This document shows, one piece after another, positions 60,254 to 64,000 of a stretch of 64,000 nt of DNA; within the stretch, counting starts at the first letter, position 1; each line of letters begins with the position of its first letter. The notes under the pieces were generated by a model, which was not told the DNA's origin, ran no database searches, and saw only the letters and a list, made by a program, of their open reading frames with translations. The position numbers and the translations under genes were made by a program. This DNA comes from JBASNZ01 sp049657775 (lineage in GTDB: Bacteria; Actinomycetota; Coriobacteriia; Anaerosomatales; Anaerosomataceae): NCBI GenBank assembly GCA_049657775.1, contig JBASNZ010000087.1, forward strand, positions 1 to 64,000. Reading direction: 5' to 3'.

Positions 60254-61735
60254 CTACAGGTACTGCCACACATCCTCGATACCCGCCTCGGCCGCTGGCA
60301 CGCACCCCTCGATCGAGACGGCGAACCCGCCCGCCTCGGACGACACGAGCCGCAGGTCGACCACCTCAGGGAACTCGAGCCACGCGCCCTGAGCGTCGAT
60401 CAGGCGCTTCACGCGGGGGCGCAACAGGTCATCGCGATTGACGCGGAAGACCACGCCCGTGCTGCTGTCGGACAGGGTGACGACAGCACCCATCGGATAG
60501 ATGCCCAGCATCGCAACGAGTGCCTTTGTCAGAGACGGATCGTACGCTTTGTTCCGGCCCTGCATGAGCACCGCGAGCGCCTTATCCGGGCGGATCTCGC
60601 GACGGAACGGGCGACGAGTGGTCATAGCGTCGTACGCGTCGCACAGGGCCACGACCTTTGAGAACAGGTGCTGCTCGTGCGGACCGCCGGTGTCCGGGTA
60701 GCCCTGCATGTCGTGGCGCTGGTGATGCTCGTAGGCAACTACCATAGGCATCTGATCGACCATCTGGATCCGCTTCAGCAAGTCCGCGCCCTCGGTCGCG
60801 TGGCTCTTCACGATCTGCCATTCGTCTGCTGTCAGTGGACCCTCTTTGTTGAGGATGTCCTCGGGGATGCGAACCTTACCCAGGTCGTAGAGCAGCGCCG
60901 AGAGGCCGAGTGACTTGAGCGATTCGGAGTCAAGGCCGAGCGCAGCGCCCAGTGAGAGCGAGAGGATGCAGACGTTGATCGAATGGTTGAGCGTGTAGTT
61001 GTCGTGGCTCTTGATGGCCGTCAGCCCAAGAACTGCAGCCGGGTCTTTGAACAGCGAGTCCAGAAGGTTGCTCACCATCGCCTGAAGCGGCTCGACCTCG
61101 AAGACCTTGCCGAGCTTCGCCTGCGTTTCGACGTCGTGCATCAGCTCGACACCCTGGTCGTAGCTATGGCGGGCCTCGGCCTTGTTCTGGCGCTGCTCCG
61201 CCTCGCGCACCGCGTCATCAAGTTCGGTGGTCTCGGCCACGGTCACCGCGGACGCGCCGTGCGCGTCGAGAAAAGCGGTCGCGGCGTCGATGTCGCTCAC
61301 GCTCGTGTCGCCTAGCAGCGCGATCAGCGCGGTCGCGTCAGCGTCGCTGAACGTGAGGCCGAGAGTGACCGCCGAGACACCCCTGGCCAGCAGGTCCTCG
61401 ATGAGCTTGCGATACGTGACGCTCTCCTCGGGCAGGACATGGTTCTCGACGAAGAGCGTGCCTTTGTAGACGTTGATGGTGACCTCTTCGAAGCCCATGT
61501 CCATGACGCCGTTGACCGCCGCCACCAGTTCATCGATGGACTGTACGACGAGCGGGTGCGTCTCGGGGTACAAGGAGGCATTCGTCGCCGCGACTGCCAG
61601 CGTCCGGGTGAGTTCGCGAGCACGCTCAAGACGTTTGGCGGTTGCGAACGGCGTCCGGCTGGCGGGCTGCGCCATCGCCGCGATCTCTTCGTTGGACTCC
61701 AGGCGATCGCCCGGTCCCGTCGTCTCGTCTGTCAC
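60254..61735 (-). CDS. HD-GYP-like protein with altered HD motif
   Basis: This is a 493-residue protein. The N-terminal 200 residues are a helical/beta sensor-like domain (TNASLYPETHPLVVQSIDELV). The C-terminal HD-GYP core shows His251 (NHSINVCILS), His312 (KSHATEGADLL), EHHQRHDMQGYP (336-347) and KVVALCDAYDAMTT. The namesake HD pair reads Tyr283-Asp284 in LLYDLGKVRIP, so the first metal His is replaced. It may have lost c-di-GMP hydrolysis and act as a sensor or binder. It overlaps the HEAT-repeat gene by ATGA. Confidence 0.9.
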   Translation of the reverse strand: MTDETTGPGDRLESNEEIAAMAQPASRTPFATAKRLERARELTRTLAVAATNASLYPETHPLVVQSIDELVAAVNGVMDMGFEEVTINVYKGTLFVENHVLPEESVTYRKLIEDLLARGVSAVTLGLTFSDADATALIALLGDTSVSDIDAATAFLDAHGASAVTVAETTELDDAVREAEQRQNKAEARHSYDQGVELMHDVETQAKLGKVFEVEPLQAMVSNLLDSLFKDPAAVLGLTAIKSHDNYTLNHSINVCILSLSLGAALGLDSESLKSLGLSALLYDLGKVRIPEDILNKEGPLTADEWQIVKSHATEGADLLKRIQMVDQMPMVVAYEHHQRHDMQGYPDTGGPHEQHLFSKVVALCDAYDAMTTRRPFRREIRPDKALAVLMQGRNKAYDPSLTKALVAMLGIYPMGAVVTLSDSSTGVVFRVNRDDLLRPRVKRLIDAQGAWLEFPEVVDLRLVSSEAGGFAVSIEGCVPAAEAGIEDVWQYL

Positions 61736-63561
61736 TTGGGATGCTCCCCTCGGTGGCTCGATGCTGTCTCCAGCAGTTCGAGTGTCCGCTTTGCACGATA
61801 CCGCAGTTCACGGTTCTTCTTACCGATAACGAGTCGGCGACCCGCTATCCGCGAGAGCACCGGGATAGCCTGTGCCGGACGAAGGTTCTCTATGCTGCTA
61901 AATACTTCTTTCTTGAGCTCGTAGTTCCTCTCGAACAGGTTCACATCTTCAAGGATCTTAAGCAGCGCGGGAACCGCGTCGAGCACTTCCGCTCGACCGA
62001 TCTCGCGGGCGGCGACACGGCGCGTCTCGGGGTCCCAGTGCGACAGCGACTTCTGCAGCAGTGCGGTGCTCTGCACACCCGGCGCGTCGGCCAGCGCGGA
62101 CAGTGCCGCCGCCCGGACTGCGATGTCGATGTGATCGAGCGCCTGAGCGACGAACGGGAGCAGGCGTTTGTCCCCTGCTGATGCGATGAAGCGAACGACC
62201 GACGCCGCCTTCGCTGGATCGCCATCGCGCAGGATGCGCCCGGCTGCCGGGCCGATGACTTCCGCCATGCGTGACATCTGCGTGACCAGAGCCGCCCGCG
62301 CTTCTTCAGGGGCAACGGTGTAGGCGTTGAGGATCTGTTCGGCCAGTGGCGTGCGGACACTCGCCACAGCGTTGAGTAGCTCAGGCCGTAAGGCGAGCTC
62401 GTCGAGCAACGCGAACGCCGCTCCCAGTCCGCCATACGCACCCGCGCCAAGCGCCGCCCGCACCGACTCGCCAAGTGCCCGCACGGCATCCTCGGCCGGT
62501 CGCGTCCGGGCGACCTGGATGGTGGCGACCAGCGCGCGGGACGCCGCAAGCGCAGGCGTGGATTCCCGCACCAGCGCCTCGATGTGCAGCTGATCACCCT
62601 CGTCGGGCTCCGCCACCTCCGCCGCGATGCCGGGAACGTCGGGAGTTGCCGGGACGCCACGATCCGACTCGGTCTGAGCTGCGGGGCGCAGCAATGCCGC
62701 GAGTTCACGCGCGATCTCCGGCGGTATCTCAAGGGTGCCCAGAAGCGAATCGGGAGCGGACCCGGAGTGCTCGGCAACGATGCGAAGCAGTCGCGCCAGA
62801 GCAGCCGGCGGCATCTTTGCGATCGCGTCGAGCATGCCGTCCATGTGCGCACCGGTGCCATCCGTGGCGAGCGCCGATTCAAGGACACGAACGCGCGTCG
62901 CCTCGTCCAGGTGCAGTAGCGCCTGAGCGACCCGCTGCGCGGCTACGTCCCGTGTCGCGGTCTCCAGCTTCTCGATCGCAGCTGCCATCTCATCAACACC
63001 GGCGACACCCTGCGCCGCAGACTCCGCCCAGCGTTCCGCCGCGGCCGCGACCTCGCGACCGATCTCGTCAAGCGGCGCTGCGGTAAGGTCAAGGCCGGCA
63101 AGTCCCTCCTCGGTAGAGGCGCGCAGCGTGACCTCGATGACCGCGATGTTGCTGACGCCGACCTCCAGAAGCGCCTTCCGCATGCCACCCGAGGCTCTGA
63201 CGGCTTTGGACTCGGCTCCGAGTATCTGCAGGAACGCCGCGGCCTCATGGGTGGAGATGCCGGGGGCCACGACGAGCTGCCCGACCTGGAGGGCGTGCAA
63301 GGACTCGGCGAGCGAGGCGATGGCGGTTCCGGGCGAGCCGATGCCCGCGTTTCCCAGCAAGAAGCGCTCGCGATCGACGCGCAGCTGGATCGGACCGTAC
63401 GCGGCAAGCGCGCTACCGGCATCCGCGAAGCGGGCGATGGCCTCGTCGCGGATGGGCGATGACTCGGGATACAGGCGGACAGCATTGGCCGCCACGGCAA
63501 GGAGCCGCAGAAGGTCTTCTGCACGAGCGACAGGGCTCTTACCGCCAGGGCGATCCAACAC
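61732..63561 (-). CDS. HEAT-repeat helical protein
   Basis: This is a 609-residue protein with a GTG start after aaggag. The N terminus (LLRLLAVAANAVRLYPESSPIRDEAIARF) resembles the start of the neighbouring HD-GYP protein, which suggests a shared domain. The C-terminal third has HEAT-type repeats (DIAVRAAALSALADAPGVQS, DPETRRVAAREIGRAEVLDA, AVPALLKILEDVN). No signal peptide. It is probably a scaffold or regulator acting with the HD-GYP-like protein, as the genes are translationally coupled. Confidence 0.8.
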   Translation of the reverse strand: MLDRPGGKSPVARAEDLLRLLAVAANAVRLYPESSPIRDEAIARFADAGSALAAYGPIQLRVDRERFLLGNAGIGSPGTAIASLAESLHALQVGQLVVAPGISTHEAAAFLQILGAESKAVRASGGMRKALLEVGVSNIAVIEVTLRASTEEGLAGLDLTAAPLDEIGREVAAAAERWAESAAQGVAGVDEMAAAIEKLETATRDVAAQRVAQALLHLDEATRVRVLESALATDGTGAHMDGMLDAIAKMPPAALARLLRIVAEHSGSAPDSLLGTLEIPPEIARELAALLRPAAQTESDRGVPATPDVPGIAAEVAEPDEGDQLHIEALVRESTPALAASRALVATIQVARTRPAEDAVRALGESVRAALGAGAYGGLGAAFALLDELALRPELLNAVASVRTPLAEQILNAYTVAPEEARAALVTQMSRMAEVIGPAAGRILRDGDPAKAASVVRFIASAGDKRLLPFVAQALDHIDIAVRAAALSALADAPGVQSTALLQKSLSHWDPETRRVAAREIGRAEVLDAVPALLKILEDVNLFERNYELKKEVFSSIENLRPAQAIPVLSRIAGRRLVIGKKNRELRYRAKRTLELLETASSHRGEHPK

Positions 63562-63717
63562 GACTCCTTCCGGGGGAATGAGTCTTACTGTCGTCTATCG
63601 GCGTACCCTGTCGATGGTAGTGCGAGCATCGTCACAATCAAAGGCTCGCCTCAGGGTCGCGTAGCACCGATACTGACATAGTACCTGTGTTATGTGTGTT
63701 CGTATCCGAGGAGAGAT

Positions 63718-64000
63718 GTGGCCCTCCGGAGCGACAAGTACTACGAGGAACTCGCCGAGAAGGCGGTCCAGCAGGCGGGCATCTCAGAGCCGCCGGTCCC
63801 GATCGCAGCGATCGCCGAGCACCTTGGTGTGCCCATCGTGAGGGTCGAGTTCCCGCCGTGGTTCACCGGCGCGCTCGTCTACGAGGATGGCATGCCCGCC
63901 ATCTTGCTCAACTCCACCAAGGAGAAGCACACGCAAGACGCGGGTATCGGCCACATGCTGGGCCACATCCTCGTGCTGCTGGACGATCCGGCCGCAGGCT
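63718..64000 (+). CDS. ImmA/IrrE-like protein (3' end outside window)
   Basis: GTG start after gaggag; 94 residues are visible. The N terminus YYEELAEKAVQQAG...VPIAAIAEHLGVPIVRVEF and LLNSTKEKHTQDAGIGHMLGHILV follow the ImmA/IrrE (DUF955) pattern, where a short helix carries HEXXH. Here the site reads HMLGH, so the catalytic Glu is Met. Either the protein is a non-catalytic variant or the motif has decayed. The last part lies beyond the window. Confidence 0.7.
   Translation, partial: MALRSDKYYEELAEKAVQQAGISEPPVPIAAIAEHLGVPIVRVEFPPWFTGALVYEDGMPAILLNSTKEKHTQDAGIGHMLGHILVLLDDPAAG

Noticed and set aside
63676..63695. ACATA-N10-TATGT dyad before the ImmA/IrrE-like gene
   Set aside because: The arms are only 5 bases and AT-rich; this is too weak to call an operator without comparative support.
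1..64000. CRISPR arrays, insertion sequences, integrases, phage genes, rRNA
   Set aside because: No regularly spaced repeats, transposase or integrase motifs, or rRNA-like stretches were seen.

Overview
The window is high-GC DNA with many GTG starts, tightly overlapping ATGA/GTGA operons and short intergenic gaps. The mix of cell-wall-binding repeat 2 (CWB2) proteins, many multiheme c-type cytochromes, system II (ResB/CcsA) cytochrome maturation, DegV, a TipA-type MerR regulator and 2-oxoacid:ferredoxin oxidoreductase remnants suggests an anaerobic Gram-positive actinobacterium, most plausibly Coriobacteriia of the OPB41/Anaerosomatales kind. That placement is inferred from gene content; no marker gene such as rRNA is present.

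Layout. 1-4.3 kb: the end of a MacB/FtsX permease, a membrane flavin reductase, a P-type ATPase tail remnant, an SRPBCC protein and a small membrane protein. 4.4-6.9 kb: a two-component system (HK and OmpR-type RR) with an 11-bp direct-repeat operator candidate. 7.1-13.6 kb: a seven-gene electron-transfer operon made of a tetraheme cytochrome, a Tat-exported ferredoxin-type protein (NrfC/HybA type), an NrfD-type quinone protein and four anchored cytochromes with 11, 9, 9 and 12 haem motifs. 13.7-29.8 kb: mixed housekeeping genes (tRNA-Val, PAP2, DegV, a second 12-haem cytochrome, CDF transporter, hydrolases, TetR, tRNA-Asp, DUF305/SHOCT pair, CDGSH protein, LysE, DUF188, SDR, PPK2) with several gene remnants. 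30.0-36.2 kb: an intact MacB-type efflux operon flanked by two decayed loci, an XRE-cupin plus acyl-CoA ligase pair and a complete but shattered porGDAB operon. 36.3-40.6 kb: a VapBC pair, haemerythrin, a TipA-like regulator with a classical MerR promoter, a tautomerase and an M20 peptidase. 40.7-51.3 kb: the most striking region, with a CWB2 surface protein, tRNA-Phe, a 1189-residue CWB2-multihaem cytochrome fusion, a Tat-exported split-Soret-type cytochrome carrying an in-frame TGA that is very likely selenocysteine, two anchored accessory proteins, and ResB and CcsA. 51.4-64 kb: a B12-binding radical SAM protein, an ABC-2 exporter, a coiled-coil wall protein, a second two-component system with two small exported proteins, a degenerate HD-GYP protein paired with a HEAT-repeat protein, and the start of an ImmA/IrrE-like gene.

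How the parts may work together (inference). The NrfC/NrfD-type module would exchange electrons with the menaquinone pool and pass them to the anchored multihaem proteins. The CWB2-fused cytochrome would carry them through the thick cell wall or S-layer, with the selenocysteine diheme protein as a partner. ResB/CcsA next door attach the haem. The window has about 75 canonical or CX3CH/CX4CH haem motifs plus three unusual CXCH motifs. No terminal nitrite reductase (CXXCK) subunit is visible, so extracellular or unknown acceptors are more likely than NrfA-type nitrite reduction.
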